Shown: one piece after another, positions 35,410 through 49,100 of the stretch
How positions within the stretch are numbered: position 1 is the stretch's first letter
Layout: each line of letters starts with the position of its first letter
Source of the DNA: Ciona intestinalis
Taxonomy: Eukaryota; Chordata; Ascidiacea; Phlebobranchia; Cionidae
NCBI RefSeq assembly: GCF_000224145.3
Contig: NC_020172.2
Location: 67,001 to 131,000, forward strand
Length of the DNA stretch: 64,000 bases
Direction: 5' to 3'
Position numbers and translations under genes: made by a program
The notes under the pieces: model-generated
Database searches by the model: none
The model's input: only the letters and a program-made list of their open reading frames with translations
What the model was told of the DNA's origin: nothing

Positions 35410-37002
35410 ATGCTGATGAATATGGCACATAGCAGAATGTTTTTTTTCTTAAGGAAATATTGTTGGACCCGTATTCCGGTCAAATTGCGTAAGTTACATG
35501 TACACCCAGGAAACCAGAATTTAATTGATCATGGACAAACACTTGCGAATATATATTTGCTGAAATCACGGTATGGTTTTCATTCTCCCTATTTTGATAA
35601 ACAGTTAAAGCAGAAAATAGTAATTGACTTTAGTTCACCAAACATTGCAAAAACATTCCACGTTGGTCATTATAGATCAACAGTAATTGGAAATTTTATC
35701 AGCAATATATTGAAAGCTGCTGGCCATGAAGTATGTCGAATCAACTACCTTGGTGATTGGGGTTTGCAATTTGCACTTATTGCGCTTGGATTTCAAAAGT
35801 ATGGTTGTCATACTTTATTACGAAAAGACCCACTAACTCACTTGTTTGATGTATATGTTAAAATTTCATCGGAATCTAAAAATAATCCAGACGTTCTAGA
35901 AGAAGCAAACACCATATTTTTAAAGATGGAAAACAATGATAAAAAAGTTATGGAATTTTGGGACTTAATTCGAAAAGTTAGCTTAAAAGAATATCGTAAG
36001 TTGTATGATAAAATAAACATAAGTTTTGATGAATATAATGGTGAATCAGAATACAGGGATAAGGCAAAGTGGATTATTTCCAATTTACAACAAGCATCTT
36101 TACTTACGAATGTAAATGGTAAAATTTGCATGGATTTAAGTAATTCTGATTGGTTGGACAATACACCGAATCACACCGCAACACTTGCCAGGGCAAACGG
36201 GACGACGGTATATCTTTCACGCGATGTAGCAGCTGCAATTCACAGACATGATGTTCATAAGTTTGATCGGTCAATTTATATAACTGATGAAAATCAAAGG
36301 TTTCATTTTCAACAACTCTTTGCGATCCTTGATAAAATGGGATATAAATGGGCAAGAAGGTCCGAAGGTCGGCTTGTACACAAAACTTTTGGTAGAATTT
36401 CAAAAATGCAAACAAGAAAGGGTGAAGTTGTGTTTTTTACTGACATACTTGATGAAGCCATGGAAAAGTTAAAAACAGACAGACAACAACATGGCACCAG
36501 AAAACGTGACATAAAAAACGAAAACGAGGTGGTAAAATTGCTTGCTCTATCTGGGTTACTGTGTCATGATTTTAAAGCCAAGCTGCATAAAGGTTACGCA
36601 TTTAGCTGGACTGCAGTATTATCTTCCAAAGGGTTCACCGGGCTCTTTCTCCAATATACACACTGTAGATTGTGTAGTCTTGAGGAGAACTGTGGTGTTC
36701 CTTTAGTCTCATGCATTGACATAAATGTGCTTGAACAATATCAAGACATGGTAAACATTATACAACATCTTTCATGCTACAGTGAAGTGGTGAAAGCCGC
36801 TTATGTTAGTTTAGAGCCTTCTTACGTTCTTAAGTATCTTTTTCATTTAAGCCACTTAACAGCAAAAGGTTTAAAGAGTTGCAATATTAAGGGAGCATCA
36901 TCAAAAGATGCAGAAACATTATTATTTAGTTTTCACTGTGCTAAAATTAACTTGGCAAATGGTATGCAACTCTTGGGCATTACTCCTCTGAAAAAAATGT
37001 GA
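35410..37002 (+). CDS. RARS2: Arginyl-tRNA synthetase, mitochondrial, intronless
   Basis: A single frame of 530 residues. It charges mitochondrial tRNA-Arg in the matrix. The N-terminal 30 residues are basic and aromatic (MFFFLRKYCWTRIPVKLRKL), consistent with import; translation could start at 35410 or at the in-frame ATG at 35437. The class I signature is SPNIAKTFHVGHYRST (HVGH as the HIGH box) at about 78-93. The second signature is KMQTRKG, which replaces the class I KMSKS loop in this subfamily. The C-terminal anticodon-binding helical domain ends in NGMQLLGITPLKKM, close to vertebrate RARS2. The human protein is about 578 residues; most of the difference is in the N-terminal domain before HVGH. 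The human gene has many introns. VPS13D begins 169 bases downstream on the same strand. Confidence 0.93.
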   Translation: MLMNMAHSRMFFFLRKYCWTRIPVKLRKLHVHPGNQNLIDHGQTLANIYLLKSRYGFHSPYFDKQLKQKIVIDFSSPNIAKTFHVGHYRSTVIGNFISNILKAAGHEVCRINYLGDWGLQFALIALGFQKYGCHTLLRKDPLTHLFDVYVKISSESKNNPDVLEEANTIFLKMENNDKKVMEFWDLIRKVSLKEYRKLYDKINISFDEYNGESEYRDKAKWIISNLQQASLLTNVNGKICMDLSNSDWLDNTPNHTATLARANGTTVYLSRDVAAAIHRHDVHKFDRSIYITDENQRFHFQQLFAILDKMGYKWARRSEGRLVHKTFGRISKMQTRKGEVVFFTDILDEAMEKLKTDRQQHGTRKRDIKNENEVVKLLALSGLLCHDFKAKLHKGYAFSWTAVLSSKGFTGLFLQYTHCRLCSLEENCGVPLVSCIDINVLEQYQDMVNIIQHLSCYSEVVKAAYVSLEPSYVLKYLFHLSHLTAKGLKSCNIKGASSKDAETLLFSFHCAKINLANGMQLLGITPLKKM

Positions 37003-37034
37003 TTTAATATTACATTTTTTGTTTAACAAATTTT

Positions 37035-37040
37035 ATTAAA
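37035..37040 (+). terminator. Polyadenylation signal of RARS2
   Basis: ATTAAA lies 32 bases past the RARS2 stop and about 100 bases before the candidate acceptor of VPS13D. Confidence 0.5.
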
Positions 37041-37132
37041 AAAACAAATGTATGTAAAAGGCTGTTATTGTTTGTCTATGTGACAAGTGGGAAGAATTTA
37101 TCAGCATACAGCCAGTTGGCAACAAAGTTGTT

Positions 37133-37171
37133 AAATTTCCAGATAATGGATGTAGGTTAAGTTTATATAAA
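37133..37171 (+). promoter_or_regulatory. Candidate trans-splice acceptor and tiny upstream frame of VPS13D
   Basis: ttaaatttccag ends at 37142 and is the best 3' splice site between RARS2 and the VPS13D ATG. The resulting leader would carry a four-codon upstream frame (ATG GAT GTA GGT TAA) at 37146. Confidence 0.4.
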
Positions 37172-40100
37172 ATGTTGGAAAAATATGCTGCTCAAGTTTT
37201 GAATCACTATATCGGAAAATATGTTCAGAATTTCAACCCAGCTAATTTATCTATTGGTTTACTACAAGGTAAGATTGGTTAACCGTAAAATCCACCAAAC
37301 ATGCCACACTATATAATGCACGGCTGCAGAGGAGTAAACACAGGCCTGGAGCAAATTATGTGGTGTGACTTTTACTTCATTGCTGAAGTTCCAGGGTTGA
37401 CCTATCCACCCTGCCACTTTTGGTTTGGTGCCTAAAATGCTGTAGATATATTTTAGGAATATGTATACATATGTTGTTACTATTTCCAAGTACAGATACA
37501 ATGTTCTTAGATTGTAAAGTTTATGTAATTTTATGTGTACATAATTAACCTGATTTTGAAGTCAAAGCTACATATGAATGTAGATACGAATGATACGATA
37601 TTATAAATAATGATTGCAACAACTTGCACAATCGCCAATCAGTCACATATATTAAAAGCCGTCGTATTGTAAGTTGTTAAATCACACAGTTTTGATTTAA
37701 ATTAATTACAAACAATCGTTACTTTGACAGTCTGACAAGCGAGGTTATTTGTTTTAAGAGCTACGTAAACGAAAGTATGTATAACATTTCTTAGGGTGGT
37801 GTTCAAAAACCAAACAGCCCCCTCTAAATCCGCCACTGATGTGACGTATTATGACCTCAGAATGATTAAGTTTCTCGTAACAATTTGGATGTCGAAATTA
37901 CGAGTAGTAAAAATACGCTGATACTGATAAACGATGACGCTTATTTCAATTATGACGTCACATGTTGTACCTCCAAGGTTTTACAAAACCCATGGCCTAT
38001 GTGTTCAAGGCTCGTCGCTGCTACCATTGTGTCCTTGAGTAATACACTTAATGACAATGGCTCTAACCCAGTGATTCCTATTGGGTTGTCTAAATTGTCA
38101 GCCAATAGTACCCATTAATATAATCAGTAATTACCAAAAAAGTTGCATACAAGATACCTCCTAAGTAGGCAAGATGATGGGACCGAACACCTGTGTTATA
38201 TCAATTATCAACTGTTATTTCCCCACGCAGGGCTAAAACATGTTACATTTATAGACATATATAAAAAACAAATATGTTATGAATGATAGAATAGACAGAA
38301 GGCCTATACATCATTAATATAATATATATACCAATATTATGGCATATATATTATATTGCCTCTAAATTATAATATATTAATACGGATCATACCGTAATCA
38401 GTACAAGTGTATGGTTTAGCAATAATACAGTTTGCCTGTTAAATCCGAATCATTTACATGGCAGCATTCATGTTTGAAAGTGTGTAACATTAACTGAAAT
38501 TCAAATATACACTTGTTAACTAGATTTAAATATTAACCAATGTTTATTGGTTCAGGTGATGTTGAATTAGAAGATCTTTTATTGAGACAAGATGCTTTAA
38601 AAGAACTTGAGCTACCTGGTATTGAACTTGTTTGGGGTTGTATTGGCAAAATTTCCCTTAATATTCCAAGTTATAAGAACTACAGGTATGGCAAGCAAAG
38701 AGTCAATGGGTTACATGTATAATTTGTAAAAATACCCCTTTATCAGTGATAATGTCACCGTATCGATTGTTCTTAGGCACCGCGCGAATGTAAAGGTTTC
38801 GTGAATCCCAGTTGCAAGATATTAATTTGATCAATAAAATATTTCAGTTGGAAATTTATGTACCCTTGTTCAGGATTGTAAAAGTTGTAAATCCGGACGG
38901 TGATCGTTTAATTTTATTGAAAATCCGGACGTATTATGTTTTACGTGCGTCTGTCACCCAAGCTACCAAATCTTGTTATAAAGCGTATTACTGACTATCA
39001 CCACGACACCACAGTCTAGTGCGTGCGCCTGTGCGATAGAAACCGTTGTTAAAGCTGCGATCTAATGTTTTATGTTCGTCGCGTGTTCGTAATAATCAGC
39101 TAACGAAGTCGCTCGAGTAACAAACATTGCCGTGCTGCAATTTGACATTTTGCGATTGTTACGTCACACGTCTTATTGCAACATAACTATTAACTGTGAC
39201 GTTTCATTACGTAACAATCGGAAGGAATGCCCACTGCCCAACGAACCACGAGATCGAAACATCGTGTATGAGCGTCACATTTTTACGCTCTGCGCGGGCG
39301 TAGGAAATAAAGAAAGACGCATGCGGTAGCATACATTCTACACCTAACAAACGAAGCAATCGTTGTGAATTTATTCTCGTGACAAGTGACGTAATGAAAC
39401 TCTGGTTCTCGTGCGGTGCCAACGAACGATGTTTTTTTTTTTGGCTTCTGTCCAAGCTCGACCGGGAAGATACTTTGTAATATCATATAACAATTTGCGT
39501 TGGTTNNNNNNNNNNNNNNNNNNNNNNNNNNNNNNNNNNNNNNNNNNNNNNNNNNCTTGTTGCTTGCTTAAATTATATCGGGAATAAAACAATTATATGA
39601 AATATAGAAACACATAAACCACAATTGTTATCTAAAATTTTAATAGTTTATCAAAGGTATTATGACGTAATCATCGTTACATTTTTAATCCACGATGAAC
39701 GTGCGTAAAACTTTTCATTTGTTTCTACCGATTTAGATACGTCGTTTTAATAAATGTAATATCATTTTAAATTCACCACATTATGGTTCCATGTGACATG
39801 ATTTGTGACAAAATTCGTATAGTAGGTGTTAGGAAAATGCATTTTTTTAATGTTTGCACGAACCGTTTCGTCATTTTAGCTATTCGCCGTGTTCTCGCAA
39901 TGTAACCGATGCGATTAAAATAGAGCGCACGTTTATGTCGTCAATAATTACGGAACAAAGAAACCAAAGAGTATATTGTCGGCCGAACGTAAGAAAGTTG
40001 ATTTTAATATAAATAGGATTTATTTCTACTAAAAAAATCCGGACGTTTTTCGACGATCCGGACGGTGACATTATCACCGAAAACGGGGTATTTTTACAAT

Positions 40101-43100
40101 CCTGCCCTTGTTATGTTATGTAACACTATATCAATACCCAAAAATTCAAACACTTTATTTAAATCATATATCTAATGGCTGCTCGCCAATTATGCTGTCG
40201 TCACATTTCGTCATTCTTCATGAGAAAAGATTCACAACGATTCCTTTGCTTACTAAGTATTGAATGTATGCTACTGCATGCGTCCTCCTTTATTTATTAG
40301 TTGACAACAATTCAATAAAAATAATAAAACACAAGGAGTTAGTTCACAATTTGCACGACACACCTGTAATTTTACAAATTCTAAAACACATAGGAGTAAG
40401 ACAGGACAGTTTAAAATCCTGGTTAATTTTGAATATTAAATTATATTTTTTTAGAAATACATGCAAATACCAGGGAATGCTATTAAATGCTTTGTAAAAT
40501 CAAAATCAAACATTTTTTTTTTTACTGCTATAGTTTTTAATATAAACGAATGATTGTAATTTGTTACTTACTTTATCCTCGCGTAGTGACTGAATTCCGA
40601 ATATATTTTCCAAATGTTGTCTTGGTATTTTACTCTTGAGGTATAAATTCTTGAATTAAAAGCAAACCTCAAAGTTCCACGATAAAAACATACAAAACTG
40701 CAAGGTGGGGAATATGGTACAAAAAATGCAATAATATTATGCGCGTTTTATAAGGTGTGGTAATATTGTCAATTAATTCTGTAACATGTTTTCTGATTAT
40801 CAATAAATAGAGGTTGTTAAGAAAGAAAATTAAAAAAATTCTTTTTGGAGAAAGTGTCCCATCCTCTCCCACCCTACTATATTTATTCGGAGTGTCTTTA
40901 AATATTAGTACAAATTCTTGGTATCACCTAAACACCGTCATAAATTTTGAGTTTAGAAACATTGGGCAATATGTGCCAAGCGGCTCATTGTAATCCACCG
41001 TAATATTCAGACTATTTTATGCATATATTTATGATGAAGATTCACTAGAGTTTTTTCTATTGTGGCGGAGATGAGTATAAACTTTGGTAATAAAAAACTT
41101 TGGGGATAAATGTCATGAAACATAGTTATTTTGAATTCATGTTAATGCGACGAATTGTTTAATACTAACCCTTTTTAATTAATTTACACTTTTAGTCATA
41201 ACCTGAAAAAAATTGGAGATAGAATTAATTTTGAAATGCCGTTAAAATAATGAGACAAATAATATAAATGCAACCATTTTTGATTTAAGGCTATATTTTT
41301 AAAAATATCCGCTTCGCAACTCTGGGCAAACCGCATATTTTAAAGGGATGTGGTGCAACTAATGCATTTAAAAAGCGGCTTTTATATTTACTTTTATAGT
41401 TTAACATACATCTCCAATGCATTAAAAATGCACTTAATTGGTTATTTACACAACTGCCGAACATCTCATGGTATTGAAACCTGATTTTTAACATTTAATA
41501 TTTAAGGCCATTTTCTATAAGGGTGTTTTATGTTGTTTTATTTCAGTGAGCCTTGGGTTATTGAAATACACAATCTGAACTTGGTACTTAGTCCATGCAA
41601 GCATTCTGATGTCTTGGATGAACTGACAGAAAATCAACAACAAATTGACAGGTTGGTGTTTTTCTGTTGTTTTTAAATATTTTCTTTGGGAATTGAAATT
41701 TAGGAATGCTTAAAGCTGAAGCTGCTTGGAAGTCAAACTTTAGTACAGGAAGGCAGTTAATGCCAACACTCTTAAGCTATGTAGTGTAACCAGATTTTCA
41801 CATTGCAAAGATAAAATGCATAATGGTTTCAAAGCTGCTTGTACAAGTTACCACTTTAAGTTGAATTCTTAAACAAGTTTCTTTAACTTTGTTTGTTATT
41901 TCAGCAAGTATAAACAACTCACTGCACGTGAAGAGAAATGGCATGCTACGTATGGTTTCAATCGCTCCATATATGGAATATGGCAAGCTTATTCATCGAG
42001 TATTGTTACCAAGATTTTACAAAACCTTCAGGTTAAACCACATTTGGTTAATACCTGGTAAATACAATAATGCTCTTATTGTTGTGTAGGTTCGTGTATA
42101 CAAGGTTCATATTCGATACGAAGATGAAACTACTTGCTCAACTTCATTTGCATTTGGCCTCCATGTAGATTCGTTATTGATTCAAAGCACTGATGAAAAT
42201 TGGGTATACCTGATAAGTGATACTTATAAATTTAAGAACAACAATTCCTAATACTTTAAAATGTTTTTTTTTCATATAAAAGGTATTCAGTTTATCTTGT
42301 GTATCTGTATGATGCAAAGTGATTGTCAATAATTTGACATGTTTGCATCATATCTTCCTGTGTTATCTTACAACGCCACATTTGTTCCCAGCAACCAAAC
42401 CCAACCAACTTAAACTCTGCTGATAAGAAATGGAAACTTGTTCATTTATCCAACATGTCAATGTATTGGGATACTAATGCAAGGTTCTTTGGTCATGATA
42501 TGCATGAAATAAAGGTGAGTTTGTAAAATAAATTTTATATTTTAAATATGCCAAACAACTCAAAGCCACGTATTTAAAGCTGTTATTAAAAAGATGACAT
42601 TGAATGAATGTTAGAAGTTATTAGAAGCTATATATATAGTTTTAGGTGACTCCTTATTATGGTTTATGAATTTTCAACTTCAATTTATTCATTTGCATTG
42701 AACTTTAATTAAAGTAAAACGTCTATTAACTATTGTTTGATTGGTTAAATGGTTAAATAAGCAACAAATAATTTTAGGATTTGATGATGAATTATAAAGC
42801 TGACCTTGTTGAGCCAGATGCTTCATATGCATCCAAGTACATTGTCAACCCTGTAAATAGTGAAGCGAAGTTTATTCAAGATTTAAGTTCATGGCCTTTA
42901 AGATCTGACCTTAACCCAAGGTTGTCATTTACAATGGATCTTCAACTTGTAGCATTGCAGTTAAGTAAAAGTCAATATAATCAAATGCTTGCTCTTGGTG
43001 AAGAGATAACGAGGTGGAATCTACAACACAGCAACAGGGTTGGTAGACCAACCAACACAATCACAAAAAAGTAAGTTTTTCTAAGCTTTTCATGCCTGGT

Positions 43101-46100
43101 GCCATGGCAAATTTTCATGCCTGGTGCCATGGCAAATGGGTTAGCACGCCCGCCCGCCTGTAACCCAGAGGTCCTTGGGCAAGACACTTAACGGAAATTA
43201 CTTTAACCCAGTGGTCATTAATGAGTTTATCAGTCTTACATAGAAAAAAAACTATCAGTTTTACATAAAAAAAATGGAAAAATCCAAAACAAATAGTCAC
43301 CCACAAAGTAACATATTTGGTAACTTAAAGCTGGCACGAGGTGTATAAAACAGAACACCTGAACGACTGTTGATATATGGCCTCGCAAGGATAAGTAGTT
43401 TATATTCATGTTTTATTAATTTCATGCTAAAAATGTAGTTACACTACCACTACTATTATTTTTATCAACATTCCGTATTTTTAATTTAAATTTAATGGGT
43501 CTTTTTTGAAAATTTAATGGGTCGTTTCTCATTTTATTCAGTTTTTTTATTCAATCTATATGATCTTTATTTTTATTATCAAAGATAAATAAATCATATG
43601 ACTGGCAATGGTAGTTTTATAACACAAGTGTTAAGTTAGTCTTACGCTTACACATACCTTCCTTGTGCCAATTTCAGTCCACGTACTTGGTGGAGATGGG
43701 CGATCATGAAACATTTGTCAACAATTAAAAAGATGAGAGAAAGAAGAAAAAAGGAATTTATTTGCAGGAGGGTCAAGTTAATACTATGTTATGTGGAGAA
43801 TTACCAAAAACTGTTAAACATAAAATATGTTCTAAAAACTCAGGTAATTAATACAAATTTGTTGTGGATGTTTTTAAGTAGTTCTACACAGGAAATATAA
43901 ATATTATAAACCAGAAAATTTAAAGCAGAAATACTTTTACCCAATTGTTTGTCTTCTGTTTGTTTTATTTATGTTTGCCCAAAAGAGTCAAAACCTTTTT
44001 AATTTTTTTCTCTGTATTCTTAATTTCCTGTTTCGACAAATTCATTTGTGTACAAACATCTGTACTTATATGTACCATACTGTTGCCTTGTAACTGAGGG
44101 ATACTGGATTTAAAGCTGTTACCATGACATGTGCTTTTACATATTGTTTCAACCCAAGAATGACTTGCCAGCCAAACTCTAAAAATGTGCTGGTTTTGTG
44201 CCTCACAAGCATGTACAAGGCACCACATATGATTTGCCTAAGACATCTATATTGTATACATACTACACTGTGTGTGTGTACATGAGTTGCTCTTAATGCA
44301 AGAACAAGTTATGTAAATTAGGATTAAATTTAACTTTTATGTAGAACAATGAAGTGAGTGATATTGTTTGTCAAGTTGAAGAGGAACTTTCACTCAATGA
44401 ACTCTTGATCCTCAGAGAGATTGTTTATGAAAAGTTAGATAGAATAAGAATTGCTAAAAAACAGCAAGAAAAAACAAAATCGGTAAGTTAAATGTTTAAG
44501 AATATTTTGTTATTTAACATTGCCATATCGCTTGGCAGAAACGAGGATTGAGCAAAACTAAGAAACCCGATTCTCGTGGCTGGGGTTGGCATGGTTGGTT
44601 TGGGTGAGTTAATATGGTTTTAACGACTTTTAAATTCTTAACTTGTTAAAAATCTCATGTTCACATAAACTAATCATCTTTTCAACAATTTTCACCAATT
44701 CAAAATTAAGGAAGGGTTGTAACAATATTGAAATATTAAAAAATGTGTAAAAGTGTAGTATCAGTTTGTTTTATAGAAATTGAAAACCCAAAATTTCTAA
44801 ATTTCAAAAAGTCTATTAAGTTATGGCTGGCTGCCATATAAGAAGAGTAAACTAATTATTTGAATGCAATACCAGTCGTTGTAATAAGTTAGTAACTTTT
44901 ATTTTTTTTTGCTTGTTAATGTTCAAATGTTTTGGGGCATTGTAACATATCATATTTGTTTTCCAGTAATTGGGGTCAAACAAATGAAGGATTAATTGAA
45001 ATTGATGATAAAACTGAATCAACACAACCAGTTCATGATCAACAGAAGAGTGTTTATGAGGAACTTGGTAAGAAATATTTTTTTGATATTATTGTGGTTT
45101 AGACGGGCTATTCTTAAACTTTTTGGTGACAACAAACTTGGGTCCTCCAGATTAGGGGTTGTTAATCTTGCAGGTAACGGAATGTTTGTGTTTGTGATGG
45201 AAAGCTGACTAGTAAAGGGTTGAAACTATTTTTTTTAAGATTGTTACAAAAAAAACGAGTTCCATCTTTGTTTAATTTAAGCAATCTTTGATGCAGTTGT
45301 GTGCATTTTTATAAACTTCTAGATGATAGAGAGCTTTATGAAATGTTTGGTGAGGGATTCACTGAAAAAGAAACAAATGATTCATTTTTAAGAAGAGATA
45401 ATGTTCTGTTGAAATTAAACTTTAATTTGGATAAAGGATCTATCACTGTGTATGATGATACTGCTCATAAGTGCCTTGGTGTTGTTGATTTACAATTCAA
45501 CAGATTACAGCTTGCAACACAATGGCGACCAAGGTAGTTATCCTGTGTTTATGTGTTTTTCTATTAAACTATGTGCCAGTACATGTGTTTCTGATTAAGT
45601 ACAGCAGAATAGTTTATTATGATATTAACATCATGTTGACAATGAGCTATGAATATACTATGTATGTCTCGTGTATTAGAAGACACCTATACCGTTGCAC
45701 TAAACATTCGATGTGTAAATACACCATGTGTGTCTGGTGTATAAGAACCGTGTCAGAGCATTTATAAGTATATCTTTAAACCAGAACAAGCACATATACT
45801 ATGCAAGTTGATCTTGGAGATGTAGTATTGAAGGACCTTGATAAGATAAACAAACATTATTCCAACCTTGTGAAGTTATCTGATCAAAGCAGGCTTGCTA
45901 CAACTAACACTCAACAACTAAATGTAAGTTCGTAGTTCTCAGTTCTTTGTATATTTAAAATATTCCATAGACAACACTTTTTTATTTAAAAGATTTGGCA
46001 GTGTCTTAATAGTGGTAATCTAGATCAATAGATTCAGTAATCCTTAGAAGTTATAAATGCATTAAGTGTTTAGAGAACAACAAGTACAATTATGGAATTT

Positions 46101-49100
46101 CTATTGTTATCAAGGTTGGAATCAGAGTAAGCATTTTAGGGCAACCACACTCAACAGGAATTGTTTTAATCGGATGTTAGATTGTCCAAACCAATAGTCA
46201 CATATATGTAAAAAACAGTTACTTAAGTTTTATTTTGGCAGCTTGTAAAGTTAAAAAGGGATGTGTTAGGTGTATATAGTCAGCACTCAGCATGTATAGT
46301 ATGCACACATTTATGTTAACACAAAGCAGAATGTCATGCCAGAATAAATACTCAATAATATTCACAGATGGCAACAGAGAACAAGAAGTCTGTCTTCAGT
46401 TTATTTTATGAAAAACTTCCGATGTTGACGTCTAATTCATCTTCAGATCGCTTACGTGTTACCACAGCTTCCTTGTCCATCACTTGCATTCCTGGTTTAA
46501 TGGAGAGACTGAAAAAATTTGTCTCAAAACCTGGTCAGTTCTGGTTTATTCCTAGATAAAAATATGCAGGCTAGAGAATCGTCCTTTTTGGTGGGTATGT
46601 ATATTGGCAATCACCTTATTTATTTTAAAGAAATATCCAAAGATAAACAATGGAATTGATTCTTTTTGACCAGTATAATATTATCCAGATACTGTTACTT
46701 ATGCACACCATGGGTCGGACCTACTAACAAATGCAGCACGTCAGAAGTATGTAGCATGGAAGCAACACACACAACACGAGATATCAAACACTGTAAAACG
46801 TATCATGGATGGAAAGGCAGCAACTAAATTGGTTTGTTATTTTTATATAGTGGGGTGGGTTTCTAATTATAGTAGGTATTATATTAAAACACACCCTGCT
46901 ATATCTCAATGAATCAGTTTGTCCAAACTAAAAACCAAACAAGCTGTAGATGTGTTCCTCATTAGTATTAAACATAAATAAGACTCTTGTTACTTATTGA
47001 CAACTTAAAACTAGCTGTGTTAAGCTGCACCTGTGCATCATGACACAAAACTTCATTATAAAGTATTGATTAAACTGCCTGACCTAATGCCATTTATGCA
47101 TATATAAATCCTTTAACACAAATATGATACTTTAATATCTGCCATGCATTCGTATTTTTGCTATTTTCCTTACAGAAGGAACATCGTTGGGAAATAATGT
47201 TGGATATTTGCGCACCTGAGTTTATTTTACCTGAAAACATATCTGATCCCAACACAAAGCTAGTTGTGTTCAACCTTGGTCATATCAAGTTTTCCAGTGA
47301 TGTTACAAGTAGAGAAGGTATGATGTTAAGCTGGTTTGGTGGCTGTTCTATTTTTGAACATATTTGTTCAGCATGTAATGTATTTTTGTCTGTGGCCGTA
47401 TATGTTAGCATGTCAAGTTTACTAACCCTTGTTAACCGTGATACACACTTACAGTGGGCATAAAAGTAATATTACCACACCATAGTCTGTTTTCATATTA
47501 ACATTGATAATTTTCCAATCTTTTTTTATAATAAAATATTCATTATGTCTCTCTGGTACCTGTTGTATAATTTAAAAAAAAAAAATGTGGTTTATGTTAA
47601 AAATTAAGTATGAAAATGAGTGAAAAAGTGACTCAGCATAATCTGGTATCTTCGCTTCATCCTTTACCATATTTCATTTATGATATAACTTAAGCATAAG
47701 ATGTATTAGTATATCATTCATATGTATCTGGTGTAAAGTGACAAGACAATCGGCATGAGGTGCTTGACTACATTATGTGTCTTGTTATCTTGTGTACAAT
47801 AAGATACACATGTTGGCTGCAACAGCCAAGCTTTTAAATTAACATCAATCGCTTGTTCTTTGAATAACATGGTTTTCGCTATCGTATTCGAGAGATAAAT
47901 CAAAACCATGTTATGTTATTGATAACATGAGATATGTCAGACACACAAGTGGAGAATATTGTTCCGATGGTTGATGATTCTGATGATGATGATGATGATT
48001 TCTCCACTCCTCTTAACTCCCCACCTCCTGAATCCACTGTAGAGATGAAAGTCCCATCATCTTCCTCTCCTCCAATATTATCTTCAGGTGATCAAATATT
48101 GTAAATATTCTGTTACTTCTGCTACCAGACATAATGTAAATAATATTTCAACGGCTTATCTGGTATGAAAAAACCTACTGTATTTCTGAAATACACTTTA
48201 GGGATGGGCCGAATCAGAATCCGAATATTCGGCGTTGTTCAACGCATTTTTAGGTATTCGATCGAATCCGAATACTTTATTATTCGGCCCAATTGCCACG
48301 CACACGCTAATAATTGCGTTAAAACAGTAAATTCCTGGACGCTTAGATACAGTGTGTTTTACGACCTACAATTATGCGGTTTCACATTGCCGTTTATGTT
48401 ATAACCTAACCCAGTTCGTTCGTTAGGAATTAACTCAAAGAAAGTAAGTAATCGCAGCTCTTTCGAATAACCTAGTGGACAGTGTTTCAGCGCATAATTT
48501 CGTAATTAAAAGCGTAAAAATGTAAAATTATCTAATTTCAGCATTACAAAATGTTCCGTAATAGTTATAAATATAGTTTGTTTAAAAAATGTTTACATGT
48601 ATTCAACATTCTGCAACACTGCAATTCACGAAACACGCGTCCTGTGCGGCCTCTTTAATCGTGAACCACGTGTTCGTTTGTGTTTTACAATTTTGATTAG
48701 CGGCGCCTTCCGACTAAAACCTAACGTGTTCCCGTGCATATTTTCTCCTTAATGACGTCATTAGAGCTCGTGCTCCTGCTATTACCTAATTGCCGCATTT
48801 GTAAAAGCGTAGCTTTTTACCATGTCCGATTTTAGAAATTATAAAAACGAAACTAGCACGATTTGCACATTTTACATGGCTGGCTACAATTATAGTATCA
48901 TAGAACGAAATGTCAATTAAATTCGACCGTATTCTTGACGAGACATCTATTCGTCAATACAACGTTCTAATCTGGCAACTTTGTAATTTTGGATTCTATA
49001 TGAAAGTGTAAAAATCTAGTTTAACCTTTGATGTCATGTGACTAATAGTGGTGCGTCGCCTTTTATCGGCACTCGGCCGGCGTTGATTGACAGGTTTTTA

